Shown: positions 52,662 through 61,848 of the stretch, piece after piece
How positions within the stretch are numbered: position 1 is the first letter of the stretch
Layout: each line of letters opens with the position of its first letter
Origin: Streptomyces qinzhouensis
GTDB taxonomy: Bacteria; Actinomycetota; Actinomycetes; Streptomycetales; Streptomycetaceae
Reading direction: 5' to 3'
Length of the DNA: 64,000 nt
Assembly: GCF_007856155.1 (NCBI RefSeq)
Contig: NZ_CP042266.1
Coordinates: forward strand, 310,001-374,000
Translations under genes and position numbers: made by a program
Notes under the pieces: generated by a model
Databases searched by the model: none
What the model was told of the DNA's origin: nothing
Seen by the model: only the letters and a program-made list of their open reading frames with translations

Positions 52662-54845
52662 TCAGCCGTCGCGCGGGCGGAGCAGCAGTAGTGCGGTGTC
52701 GTCGCCGCGCGCTTCCGTCCCCACCATGCCGATGAGCGCGTCGGCGATCTCCTCCAGCGGCCCGTCCCCGGCGCGGGCGAGCCGGCGGGCCAGCTCGGCC
52801 AGGCCCTCGTCCAGATCGGCCCCGGGGCGTTCGATCAGCCCGTCGGTGTAGAGGGCGAGTACGGAGCCCGGGACCAGCGGCACCTCGGTGACCGGGTACA
52901 CCGCCTTGGAGTCCACACCGAGCAGCGGCCCGCCGGGCAGTTCCAGGGCCCGGACCCGGCCGTCGGGCTCCCGCAGCAGCGGCAGCGGGTGGCCCGCGCG
53001 GGCGAGCAGCGCGCGGCGGGCGTCGAGGTCCAGATGGAGATAGGCGCAGCTCGCCAGCAGCTCCGCGTCGAGGTCGATCAGGAGCCGGTTCGTGCTCTCG
53101 ATGACCCCGCCGGGGCGCTGGCCGACCGCCGTAAAAGCCCGGACGGCGGTCCTGACCTGCCCCATCAGCCCGGCGGCGGTCGCATTGTGCCCCTGTACGT
53201 CCCCGATCACGGCCGCCGCGCCCCGGGCCGCCCCGGTGCCGTCGCCGAGCGGGATCAGATCGTAGAAGTCGCCGCCGATGTCCATGCCGTGGGTGCCGGG
53301 AAGATAGCGGGCCGCGGCCTCGAGGCCGGTGAGCACGGGCAGCGAATGCGGCAGCAGCGCGGACTGGAGTCCTTGGGCGAGGCGGTGCTTGGCGTCGTAC
53401 AGCCGGGCCCGCTCCAGGGCCTGGGCGACCAGTCCGCCGAGGCTGGTGAGGACCGCCCGCTCGTCGGTCGAGAACCGGTGCTCGCGGGCGTACCCGAGGA
53501 CACAGGCGCCGACGGGCCGGCCGGAGGCGATCAGCGGCAGATACGCCCATGCGGCCATCCCGTCCGGGGTGGCGAACCGCGCCGGGTAGACCCGCTCCAG
53601 CTCCTCCCTGGACTCGAAGAAGGACGGTACGCCGGTGCCGAGGATCTGCGCGCTGGGGATCTGCGCGCTCAGCGGGGTGCCGTCCCAGCGGTCCACGACA
53701 CCCGGGTCCGGGTAGCCGCGCTGTCCCAGGACCCGGAGCCGGTCGTTCTCGGCGGCCAGCATCACCAGGGCGTCGCTGCCGAGGGTCGGCATGATCTCGT
53801 CGGCGACGGTCTCGACGACGTCGTCGACACCCACCGCCTTGGTGAGGGCCCCGGCGAGGCTGAGGATGTGGGAGATCGAGATCAGGCTTCCGGCGCGGAC
53901 CGCCATCGCCCCCGGCAGGCTCTCGGCGCCCGGGGCGGACGCGACGGGGCTGATGTGGACGCTGATCCCGGTCCGGCCCGGGTGCAGCCGGAACATCAGC
54001 CACTGTTTCGGGGGCTTCAGCGCGGTGAACGATGTGGTCTGCTGGCTGAGCATGGCCGCACGGTAGCGGTCCTCGTACACCGGGTCGTCCAGCCAGGGCT
54101 GCACGGTCCACAGCCGTCTGCCGGTGAGCCGGGCCGCCGAGACGCCGAGCAGCCGGCCGGCGGCGGGGTTCGCGTAGACGACCCGGCCTTCGACGTCGAG
54201 GGAGCAGAGTCCGTCGGGCATCCGGGCGACCATCCGCACGGCCCGGGCGGCGGCGTCGGGGTCGCGACGGCCCGTGGGCTCGGCCTGGACGGGTTCCTCG
54301 TCGGCCGCGAGGACGACGCCGGTCGCCGTGGCCCGCCGCAGCAGCCGGGCCAGCTCGTCACCCGCGGTGATCAGCGCGGTCCGTTCGCGGGCGGAGAGAG
54401 TCGGCGGGTGGGAGCCGGGCCAGGTCAGATAGACCGCCCCGTAGGTGGTGTCACCGTCGGCGACGGGGAAGGCGGTGAGGGAGTACGGGTACGGGAGGAC
54501 GACCGCGATCCTCGGATAGCGGCGGGCCATCTCCTGCTCGCCCGACACCCACACCAAGGTCCCCTCGCGTACCGCTTCGGCGAGCGGCATCTCCGCGGTG
54601 AGCGGGACCCGCTCCCAGGGCGCGGAGAACGAGCGGGGCAGCCCCGCCTTGACCGCCATCTCCAGCACAAGACCGTCGGCGGAGAGGAGGTAGGCGGCCC
54701 CGGAGTGGGCGCGGACGGCCTCCATGAGGTCGGCGAGTACCCGTGACATCAGGGCCGTGGGGCCTTCCTCGCCCACGCCTTCGCCGTCGTCCGCCCGGCC
54801 GGTTCCCGGTGCGCGCGGACCGGCCACGCGCACCACCTCCTCCAT
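52662..54845 (-). CDS. SpoIIE-type PP2C phosphatase with GAF and PAS domains
   Basis: The 727-residue multidomain regulator has an N-terminal GAF (about 35-175), a PAS (about 200-310: DGLCSLDVEGRVVYANPAAGRLLGVS), a second GAF (about 335-490) and a C-terminal SpoIIE/PP2C phosphatase (about 505-725). The phosphatase carries the metal-binding MDIGGDFYDLIPL, AAVIGDVQGHNATAAGLMGQ, YLHLDLDARRALLARAGHPLPLL and LYTDGLIERPGADLDEGL. It should dephosphorylate anti-anti-sigma-factor-type partners in response to a ligand or light/redox signal. No kinase domain is seen. Confidence 0.9.
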   Translation of the reverse strand: MEEVVRVAGPRAPGTGRADDGEGVGEEGPTALMSRVLADLMEAVRAHSGAAYLLSADGLVLEMAVKAGLPRSFSAPWERVPLTAEMPLAEAVREGTLVWVSGEQEMARRYPRIAVVLPYPYSLTAFPVADGDTTYGAVYLTWPGSHPPTLSARERTALITAGDELARLLRRATATGVVLAADEEPVQAEPTGRRDPDAAARAVRMVARMPDGLCSLDVEGRVVYANPAAGRLLGVSAARLTGRRLWTVQPWLDDPVYEDRYRAAMLSQQTTSFTALKPPKQWLMFRLHPGRTGISVHISPVASAPGAESLPGAMAVRAGSLISISHILSLAGALTKAVGVDDVVETVADEIMPTLGSDALVMLAAENDRLRVLGQRGYPDPGVVDRWDGTPLSAQIPSAQILGTGVPSFFESREELERVYPARFATPDGMAAWAYLPLIASGRPVGACVLGYAREHRFSTDERAVLTSLGGLVAQALERARLYDAKHRLAQGLQSALLPHSLPVLTGLEAAARYLPGTHGMDIGGDFYDLIPLGDGTGAARGAAAVIGDVQGHNATAAGLMGQVRTAVRAFTAVGQRPGGVIESTNRLLIDLDAELLASCAYLHLDLDARRALLARAGHPLPLLREPDGRVRALELPGGPLLGVDSKAVYPVTEVPLVPGSVLALYTDGLIERPGADLDEGLAELARRLARAGDGPLEEIADALIGMVGTEARGDDTALLLLRPRDG

Positions 54846-55010
54846 GACGGGACGACCCTGCCGGCCTGCGGGCCGTTCGCCCTGTGCCGCTGTGCCGCGG
54901 TGCCGCTGTGCCGTGCTGCCCGGGCGTTCAGAACCACCCTGCCCGCGATCGGCGCACCCCGCATCGTGAGGCGTGGGACGGGTGAGGGTCCCTGATGCCC
55001 GGCGGGGTCT

Positions 55011-58000
55011 CTACCCGCGGCGGGCGTCCGCCGTGATCGTGATCGTCGTCCGCCGGGTCACCCCCGAGACCGTCACGGCGAGCGTGACCGTACCCGGCCG
55101 CAGCGCGGTCAGCAGGCCCGTCGCCGGGGTGAAGGCGGCGACAGGACGGTCCCGGCCGTCCGTGCCGCGCGCGTCGATGCGGACATTGTCGGACGCCGTC
55201 CAGTCCGTGCTCACGGGGTGTGCGGCGGGCACCGCGCGGGCGCCTTGGGCCACGGTCGCCCGGATCGTCGCGGTGCTCCCGGCCCGGAGCTCAGTGGGCG
55301 AAGTGAGGGTGAGTCCGTCCGTATGGGCCCTGGTCTGCACGGTCAGCCAGTCGGGGCCCGGCAGCCACGGCCGGCCGCGGGAAGCGAGTTGTTCGGCGGG
55401 CGGGATCCGGTCGACTCCGACGAGCGACCAGCCGGTGAAGCCGCCTTCCCCGGCCGGTCCCGCGGGGGCCTTTCCGGAGTTGCCGTTGACCAGATACGGC
55501 ACGCCGTCGACCCGGTCGGCGTGGAAGACCCCGGCATGGGCGCCGATGAAGCCGACACCCTTGCCCGTGGTGCGGCGGAAGTCCGCGAGCCAGGTCTCCA
55601 GCAGTGCCGCCTCCTTCCGGTCGCCGAGCCTGCTGCCCTGCTGCGGGGTGGGATCGCGCGGCGGTACGTGTTCGACGACGAGGACCGAGTCGATGTCCGG
55701 GTCCCGGGCCGCGTCGTCCAGGGCGGCCCGGGCCGCGGTGATCTGGGCGAGTCCGCCGCCGCGGAGGGAGAGGCTGGACGTGTCGAGGGTGACGATCCGG
55801 GTGCCGTGGTGGTCGAGGACGCGGCTCGCCGGGCCGAACTCGGCGGTGAAGTGGCCGATCCGGCCGCCCATCACCTCGTGGTTCCCCGGCACGTAGTACC
55901 AGGGCACCTCGCTGCCCAGCTCCTCCGTCAGCACCCGGCGGGCGAACGCCAGGTCCTGCGGCGACCCCTCGTCCACGAGGTCCCCGTTGACGACGAGGAA
56001 GTCGGGCCGGGCGGCCCGGATCTCCCGCAGGGTCCGCCGGGCCTGGCGGACGATCGCGCTGTCGGGGTCCCGGGCCACGAACTGCGCGTCGGACATCACC
56101 GCGAACCGCCGGTCCCGCGCCCCGGCCCGGGCGGCGGTCCCGATCAGCGGATCGGCGGTGCGCGGCGGCGCGGGCAGGTCCACGGCGGGCGGCACCCGGG
56201 CGGTGAGGGTGTCGATGGTGATCCGGCCGGTGTACTGGCGGTCCGCCGCGGTCTCGGCGAGGTAGAAGCGGTGGACGGTGAGCGGGCCGGCCACGCCGGG
56301 CGGCACGGCGAAGGTGATCTGCCGCCAGCCGGTCCAGGTGATGTAAGGACCGCGCAGCAGATGGTCGGAGCCCGCCGCGTCCTTCAGATGGAGGGTGGGC
56401 CAGGCGCCGCGGCCGTCGCCGTCGACCCGGAGGCCGAAGGACTGCGGCTGCCCGGGCACCGGGACGGCGCGGGGCGGGTTGGCGTACGCGGCGCGGGTCG
56501 CGGTCGAACGGGCGAAGTCGTAGCTCAGTTCGAGAGCGGTGCCGGGGTTGCCGGTGGGGGTGGCGGCGACGGAGCCGCCCGCGCGGGCGTGGCCGAAGGT
56601 CCAGGCGGCGGCGTCGTCGAAGGCGGCCGCCGTCTCCTCGGTCAGTCCGACGCCGACCGCGAGCACGGTGGTGACCCCGGCCGCGGTGGCCGTGATCCGC
56701 CCGGCGGCGCCCGGGCCCGCCGTGGGGCGGGCGGTGACCGTGAAGGAGCCGGTGCCGTCGTCCCGTACGGTGAACCGCTCGCGGTCGTAGTCGAGTCGTA
56801 CGTCCGCGGGTTCGACGGGCGCGCTGTTGCCATGGGCGTCGCGGCCCAGCAGTCCGAAGCCGCCGCGGGCGGCGGCGTCGGCGAGGGAGACGCGGCGGGT
56901 GGTGGGTTCGAGGGCGGTCAGGGGGCCGAGGACGGTGAGGTCGACGGCGCCGTGCGCGGTGCCGCGTTCGGCGCGTACGGAGGCGGTGCCGCCGCGCAGC
57001 GCCCGGAACACGCCCCGGGCGTCGACCCGGCCGACGGCGGGGGCGGTGGAGCGCCAGCGGGGGGTTCCGGCGGCGGGGCCGTACGTCTCGTCGTATCCGG
57101 TGGCGGTGAGCGTCCGGGTCAGCCCGGGGAACACCCGGTCGGGCCGGCCGCCGCGGACCGGGGACGCGGTGGGCGCGTCGGCGGGCGGGGTACGGGTCTC
57201 GACCCGGTAGCCGCGCAGCCGTCCGCTGCCGTCGGGGGCGGTGAACGCGAGCCCGTTGGGTACGGGACGCTGCGCGCCGTCGGAGGGGCTGTTCTCGATA
57301 CGGAGGGTGTCGCTGCCGGGTTCGCGGGCGGCGAGGGTGGTCGAGCCGCCGCCGTCGAGGTTGAGGGCGTTGTGGGCGCCCGCGTCGGCCATCATGCGGC
57401 CGAGTTCGGTGAGGGTGACACCGCCGCTGTCGGCCTGGCGTCCATCGACGGTGACGATGCGCATGGTCCGGCCGTCGGCGGAGAAACCGACGGCGGTACG
57501 GGGGGCGGGGGCGTTGTTGGGCTGCCCGTCGTGGCTCCGGGGGACGCCGTCGACGACCAGCAGTTCGCGCCCGCCGACGGCGGTGCGGGGCACCGGGCCA
57601 CGGTCGGTACGCGGGCGGAAGGAGAGGGAGACGGGGTCACCGGGGCGCAGGGCGAGGAGCCTCCCGGCCCCGGCCTCGCGGCCCACGAGCGCGGTGGCGC
57701 CCGCGGGGACGGGCCCGGTGCCGGTCCGGTCGGCGACGGAGAGGACCGTACCGTCGCGGACGAGTGCTTCGGCGACCCGGGTCGCGGGGCCGACGGTGAG
57801 GGCCCGGTCGGCGCTTCCCCAGGCGGGGGTGTAGGCGCCGACGCCGTCGAGGGGTACCCGGGCCGCGTTGTAGGCGGTCAGGGGGCCGGGGCCGGAGGGA
57901 AGGGTGAGGGTGCCGTCGAAGTAGAGGCGGAGGACGCGCCCGGCCCCGCCTGGCCCGATGCCGACGGCCTGGTGCGAGCCGGGTGCGGGCGAGTGGGTGG

Positions 58001-58517
58001 GCGCGCCGCCGCGGATGCCGGGGCCGAGGGGCGCGCCGGTCCGGTTGAGGTCGAAGAAGTCTCCGTTGACGGCGGCGACGGTACGGCGGCCGGGGCCGGG
58101 GTCGTGAGCGGCGGCGAGGGCGGTGACGGTGTCCCGGCCGGTGACGGTGGGGGCGGAGAGGTGGTCGACACCGGTCCCGTGTTCGTGGTCGAGCCCGACG
58201 GCGAGGCTGTCGACGCGGAGCCACTTGTCCGCTTCGAGGCGGTCGTACGAGGTGAGGGTGATACCGGGCGCGACGGGCCGGGAGGTACGGGCGGTCTCGA
58301 TACCGTCGCCGTCGGCGGTGGCGGGTGTGTTCGTGGTGGGGTTGCTCGCGGGCGGGGGTGTGACGGGCCGCAGGCTCTCGGCGGTGGTGGCGGGGGGCCG
58401 CCGGGGATCGGCGACGGCCGGGGAGAGGGTCCCGGCGGTGAGGACGGACAGGGCGGAGAGGGTGGCGATCAGTACGGGCGTGCGTCGGGCTCTGCGTCGG
58501 GCTCTGCCTCGGTCCAC
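55011..58517 (-). CDS. Secreted phosphodiester glycosidase-metallophosphoesterase fusion
   Basis: This 1,168-residue secreted protein has a signal peptide (RTPVLIATLSALSVLTAGTLSPAVA). An N-terminal phosphodiester glycosidase (NAGPA-like) domain follows in residues about 60-420 (VNGDFFDLNRTGAPLGPGI, NALNLDGGGSTTLAA). Ig-like/BIG2-type linkers come next, and a calcineurin-like metallophosphoesterase domain at about 840-1,090 (VMSDAQFVARD, VVNGDLVDEG, YVPGNHEVMGG, VVEHVPPRD, FIGAHAGVFHAD). The first metal motif is DAQ, not DxH. The C-terminal 80 residues are another Ig-like domain. GTG at 58517 was chosen for an AGGAGA site; GTG at 58541 is an alternative. It probably acts on cell-wall glycans. 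Confidence 0.85.
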   Translation of the reverse strand: MDRGRARRRARRTPVLIATLSALSVLTAGTLSPAVADPRRPPATTAESLRPVTPPPASNPTTNTPATADGDGIETARTSRPVAPGITLTSYDRLEADKWLRVDSLAVGLDHEHGTGVDHLSAPTVTGRDTVTALAAAHDPGPGRRTVAAVNGDFFDLNRTGAPLGPGIRGGAPTHSPAPGSHQAVGIGPGGAGRVLRLYFDGTLTLPSGPGPLTAYNAARVPLDGVGAYTPAWGSADRALTVGPATRVAEALVRDGTVLSVADRTGTGPVPAGATALVGREAGAGRLLALRPGDPVSLSFRPRTDRGPVPRTAVGGRELLVVDGVPRSHDGQPNNAPAPRTAVGFSADGRTMRIVTVDGRQADSGGVTLTELGRMMADAGAHNALNLDGGGSTTLAAREPGSDTLRIENSPSDGAQRPVPNGLAFTAPDGSGRLRGYRVETRTPPADAPTASPVRGGRPDRVFPGLTRTLTATGYDETYGPAAGTPRWRSTAPAVGRVDARGVFRALRGGTASVRAERGTAHGAVDLTVLGPLTALEPTTRRVSLADAAARGGFGLLGRDAHGNSAPVEPADVRLDYDRERFTVRDDGTGSFTVTARPTAGPGAAGRITATAAGVTTVLAVGVGLTEETAAAFDDAAAWTFGHARAGGSVAATPTGNPGTALELSYDFARSTATRAAYANPPRAVPVPGQPQSFGLRVDGDGRGAWPTLHLKDAAGSDHLLRGPYITWTGWRQITFAVPPGVAGPLTVHRFYLAETAADRQYTGRITIDTLTARVPPAVDLPAPPRTADPLIGTAARAGARDRRFAVMSDAQFVARDPDSAIVRQARRTLREIRAARPDFLVVNGDLVDEGSPQDLAFARRVLTEELGSEVPWYYVPGNHEVMGGRIGHFTAEFGPASRVLDHHGTRIVTLDTSSLSLRGGGLAQITAARAALDDAARDPDIDSVLVVEHVPPRDPTPQQGSRLGDRKEAALLETWLADFRRTTGKGVGFIGAHAGVFHADRVDGVPYLVNGNSGKAPAGPAGEGGFTGWSLVGVDRIPPAEQLASRGRPWLPGPDWLTVQTRAHTDGLTLTSPTELRAGSTATIRATVAQGARAVPAAHPVSTDWTASDNVRIDARGTDGRDRPVAAFTPATGLLTALRPGTVTLAVTVSGVTRRTTITITADARRG

Positions 58518-58655
58518 TGGGTCTCCTGCCTCGGGGATCACGGCGGATGCGGATTGAGCACGGGCGGGGCGGGCGAGGGATGCGGCGCCGCGGAGACGCT
58601 ACCGCTTGGGGGCGGGTGGGCGGGGTTGCCCGGTGGGGCGTTTTTTGGGGGGGCG

Positions 58656-59049
58656 GCGCGATCCCCGGGCGGGCGGGGAGCAGATCACGAAGCCCTGAGC
58701 CAGCGGCACCGCGACAGGACCATCCCCGCGCGGGCGGGGAGCATAGATTCCCGCCGACGATCGCGGAGGCCTGATCGGGACCATCCCCGCGCCTGCGGGG
58801 AGCACCTGTGCGAGGCCGAGGCTTCCCCCGCCTGTGTGGGACCATCCCCGCGTCCGCGGGGAGCACCACTTACCCGTAAGCGACTCCCGAACCATCTCGG
58901 GACCATCCCTGCGGGGGCCGGGAGCACAGGGTAACGGTTCCGCCGATGCCCTCGTACCCGGGACCATCCCCACGCATGCGGGGAGTACTCCATGGCGGAG
59001 CACGGCGCGTAGTACAGGTTCGGACCATCCCCACGCATGTGGGAAACAC
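58656..59049 (-). CRISPR. CRISPR array 4 (7 repeats)
   Basis: Repeats start at 58656 (degenerate), 58717, 58778, 58839, 58900, 58961 and 59022, exactly 61 bp apart (28 + 33). The leader-side copies read CCACGCATGC or CCACGCATGT in the loop where the others read CCGCGCCTGC. The distal first copy (58656) is decayed. This is the largest array in the window. Confidence 0.93.
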
Positions 59050-59195
59050 CCTCCCTGACCTGCCCCTCTGTCAATGCCAGGGTTCCTCCCGAGGCAACTT
59101 CGCCGACTCCGGCACAGGCGGCTGAAGGTGCATCAGTTCGCCCAAGTCGCCCTCCTCCTCCGGGCCGGATCGTGTCCCGGACGATCATACGAGTC
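59050..59195 (-). promoter_or_regulatory. CRISPR leader 4
   Basis: CTCCCTGACCTGCCCCTCTG at the repeat edge, CAACTTCGCCGACTCCGGCA in the middle and ACGATCATACGAG at 59181-59193 correspond to the three conserved blocks of leaders 1 and 3. TATGAT occurs on the minus strand at 59184-59189. Spacing to the first repeat is about 134 bp, slightly longer than at the other arrays. The remaining sequence to 59384 holds the promoter region of the esterase gene and nothing else recognisable. Confidence 0.75.
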
Positions 59196-59384
59196 CCCTC
59201 CCCGGCCGGGCGGAGAACTCCGGCCCCGGACCGGGTCCGGTTCGCGGCCCCGATGGGGCTCGGGGGTGAACTCCGGGGTCGGTCAGGGGTGTGACGGATC
59301 CGCAGGGACCCGGTGGGCCACGACACTCGGAAGTGAGCCGAATTCGCCCCAGGGATCCGTGGGCGTCCGAGACGAGGTGGACGT

Positions 59385-60425
59385 ATGGCTTCCCTTCTGT
59401 CGGGTCCGGCGCGGCGGCGTCTCCTGTTGCGGGGGATCCTGGCCGTAGCCGCGCCGGCCGGTGGGGCCGGGCGGGCTGTCGCGCTGCCCGGTGCGTCGCC
59501 GACCCGTGCGGCGGTCGTGACCGGCGAGACGTACTCCGGGCGGCGGATCGTCGACCTCGTCGTCGACTCGGCCGCGCTGGGGCGCCCGGCCCGGGTGCGG
59601 CTGCTCACGCCCGAGGGGTGGCACGCCCGGCGGCCCGTGCACCGGTGGCCGGTGCTGCTTCTGCTGCCCGGTGGGGACGGTGACCATCTGGTGTGGACGC
59701 GGGACTACGGGATCGAGGACCTTCCCGGGCTGCGGCACACGCTCGTGGTGATGCCGGAGATGCCGCTGTTCGGTTTCTGTACCGACTGGTGGAATCACGG
59801 CGCGGGCGGCCCGCCTGCCGTGGAAACGTTCCATCTCCGGGAGGTGCTGCCGCTGGTGGAGAAGGAGTACGGCGCGGGGACCCGCCGGGTGGTGGCCGGG
59901 CAGTCGCAGGGCGGGTTCGGCGCGCTGTCGTACACCGCGCGCCATCGGGGGATGTTCCGGGCCGCCGCGAGCTACAGCGGGTACGTTCACCCGTTGCTGC
60001 ATCCGCGCGCCGTACGGGCGGCCATGGACCATCTGGGTCTTGACCGGACGGCCCTGTGGGGCGATCCGGTGCGGCAGCGCGCGATCTGGGAGGCGCACGA
60101 TCCCGCGTATCTCGCCCACCGGCTCGCGGGTATCCCGGTCCGGCTGTCCTGCGGCGACGGGCGGCTCGGCCCGCTGGATCCGCCGGACACCCTTCCGGAC
60201 GAGCACGTTCCCGGCCTTGAGGACCCGGACCGCCCGCTCCCCGGCGACGTACTGTCACCGACCGAAGCGATCATGCGGGAGGAGGACGAGGCGCTGGCGC
60301 CGCTGCTGCGGGCGGCCGGTGCCCGGGTGACGACCCGGTTCCACCCGGGCACCCACGATCCGGCCTACTGGTCCCGCGAGTTCCGGGGCTCGCTGCGGAT
60401 GCTGCTGCCGGCCCTGCACACCTGA
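59385..60425 (+). CDS. Secreted alpha/beta-hydrolase esterase (Ag85/esterase D type)
   Basis: This 346-residue protein has an Arg-rich N-terminus and hydrophobic stretch (MASLLSGPARRRLLLRGILAVAAPAGGAGRAVALPG), which may be a Tat/Sec-type signal. The hydrolase fold has nucleophile elbow VVAGQSQGGFGALSYTARHRG (Ser in GQSQGG). LPGGDGDHLVWTRDYGIEDLPG gives the oxyanion region, and FHPGTHDPAYWSREF the catalytic His. It resembles putative mycolyltransferase/esterase D proteins of actinobacteria. The substrate is unknown. Confidence 0.83.
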   Translation: MASLLSGPARRRLLLRGILAVAAPAGGAGRAVALPGASPTRAAVVTGETYSGRRIVDLVVDSAALGRPARVRLLTPEGWHARRPVHRWPVLLLLPGGDGDHLVWTRDYGIEDLPGLRHTLVVMPEMPLFGFCTDWWNHGAGGPPAVETFHLREVLPLVEKEYGAGTRRVVAGQSQGGFGALSYTARHRGMFRAAASYSGYVHPLLHPRAVRAAMDHLGLDRTALWGDPVRQRAIWEAHDPAYLAHRLAGIPVRLSCGDGRLGPLDPPDTLPDEHVPGLEDPDRPLPGDVLSPTEAIMREEDEALAPLLRAAGARVTTRFHPGTHDPAYWSREFRGSLRMLLPALHT

Positions 60426-60448
60426 GCCGCCCGAGCCGCCCGAGGCGT

Positions 60449-60700
60449 TCAGTCGCGGTGTTCCCGGGCCCGGGCGCCCGCGCGGGTGCGGCCCGAGGCC
60501 GCCGGGCGGTCCGGGTGGCGGCGCAGATACTCCTCCTCCAGCTCGGCCATCCGGGTGGTGTGCACGGAGAGCGCGGCGGCGGACCCGTGGAGAAGGGTGT
60601 CGTGGCGGCTGCGGTGGATGTTCTCCAGCTCCCGGATCAGCTCGGCCTCCCCGAGGCGGTCCGCTGAGATGCCCCGGTGCCGGTCGTCGGCGTGCGTCAT
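60449..60700 (-). CDS. Small conserved protein, DUF6158-like
   Basis: The 83-residue protein MTHADDRHRGISADRLGEAELIRELENIHRSRHDTLLHGSAAALSVHTTRMAELEEEYLRRHPDR matches small Streptomyces proteins annotated DUF6158. It is helical and rich in Arg and Glu. ATG at 60700 has a GGAG-type site. No function is known. Confidence 0.75.
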   Translation of the reverse strand: MTHADDRHRGISADRLGEAELIRELENIHRSRHDTLLHGSAAALSVHTTRMAELEEEYLRRHPDRPAASGRTRAGARAREHRD

Positions 60701-61036
60701 GCGGCCGTGCTCCTTTCCGGTCCGCGGTCGTCACTACGAGCCTACGCGCGCCCCGTCCCGGCGACCGTGCCTGCGACCATCCCGCCCCCTGCGCGGCGCT
60801 CCCGCAACCCGGCCCGCCGTGCCGGTGGGTGAACGGCCGGCCACGCCCGGCGCATGCGACTCGCGCTCCGGGCGGCGGGAGAGCAGGATGGACAGGGACC
60901 GGGAGCCCGGCCCGAACGCTCCCCTGCCCGCGGTCGGGCCGTCAATCGCCACCGCGCGAACCTCGGGATCCCGCGGACCGCAGGGCATCGGCACGGCACA
61001 TCAGCCGCGTACAGCTATGTCAGGGGTACGAATGTC
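60701..61036. other. 336-bp gap before the VOC gene
   Basis: No gene is convincing. The frame open from 60854 to 61036 is best read as 5' untranslated or antisense DNA. Confidence 0.45.
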
Positions 61037-61834
61037 ATGAAGGACCACCACGCGTCCCCGACGACGACCAGCGCCCGGACGCCCGGCGCGCCGTGCTGGG
61101 TCAGCCTCATGGCCCGCGACCTCGGAGCGTCACAGGCGTTCTACGGCACGGTGCTCGGCTGGGAGTTCCACCGGGGCGGACTGGGCGAGGAGTTCAGTGT
61201 GGCGGTCCACGACGGCAACCCGGTCGCCGGGATCGGGGCGCTGGCGCCCCGGCTCCGGGTGGCCGTCGCGTGGACGCCGTACTTCGCGACCCCGGACGCC
61301 GATGTGGCGGCGGGCCGGATCCGGGAGCGCAGCGGCACGGTGGCCGTCGGACCACTGGCCTTCTCGCTGGGGCGCGGCGCCCTCGCCTCCGACCGCGACG
61401 GTGCGGTGTTCGGGATCTGGGAGGGCGTGCTGATCCCCGACTGGCAGTCCGGTCACAAGGACGCGCCCGCCTGGCTGCAGCTGCGGGCCCGTAACGCCTT
61501 CGACGCCGCGATCTTCTACGGTGAGGTGCTCGACTGGGCGTCGGCGGAGCCCGGCTGCTGCGAGGTCGGGTACGAGAACGACGAGGTCGTCCTGATCAGC
61601 CGGGGTCGTGTGCTGGCGCGGCTCAGTTCGGGAGCGTCGGGCACGGCGCCCGATCCGCTGCTCCGTCCGCGCTGGGACGTGCACTTCCCGGTGGACGATG
61701 TGGAGTCGACGGTGCGCGCGGCCGAGGACGCCGGGGGGACGCTGCTGGACCGGCGGACGACGTTCGAGGGGGCGGCGGAGGCGGTGCTGCGGGATCCGGA
61801 CGGGGCACTGTTCACCGTCACCGAGCGGATCTGA
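61037..61834 (+). CDS. Two-domain VOC/glyoxalase-fold protein
   Basis: The 265-residue protein has two VOC halves: residues about 20-130 (CWVSLMARDLGASQAFYGTVLGWEFHRGGLGEEFSVAVHDGNPVAGI) and 145-262 (WLQLRARNAFDAAIFYGEVLDWASAEPG...VHFPVDDVESTVRAAEDAGGTLLD). Each has the beta-alpha-beta-beta-beta pattern. The C-terminal glutamate of the second half (LFTVTERI) may be a metal ligand. Similar proteins include hydroxylases and resistance proteins; the substrate is unknown. ATG at 61037 was chosen over a long upstream reading without family features. Confidence 0.8.
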   Translation: MKDHHASPTTTSARTPGAPCWVSLMARDLGASQAFYGTVLGWEFHRGGLGEEFSVAVHDGNPVAGIGALAPRLRVAVAWTPYFATPDADVAAGRIRERSGTVAVGPLAFSLGRGALASDRDGAVFGIWEGVLIPDWQSGHKDAPAWLQLRARNAFDAAIFYGEVLDWASAEPGCCEVGYENDEVVLISRGRVLARLSSGASGTAPDPLLRPRWDVHFPVDDVESTVRAAEDAGGTLLDRRTTFEGAAEAVLRDPDGALFTVTERI

Positions 61835-61848
61835 CGGGTCCCGTCCCC

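Noticed and set aside
55218..58934. Long + strand frame of about 1,238 codons opposite the secreted fusion gene
   Set aside because: Antisense artefact of the same kind; repetitive Gly-rich translation and no start signal or domain.
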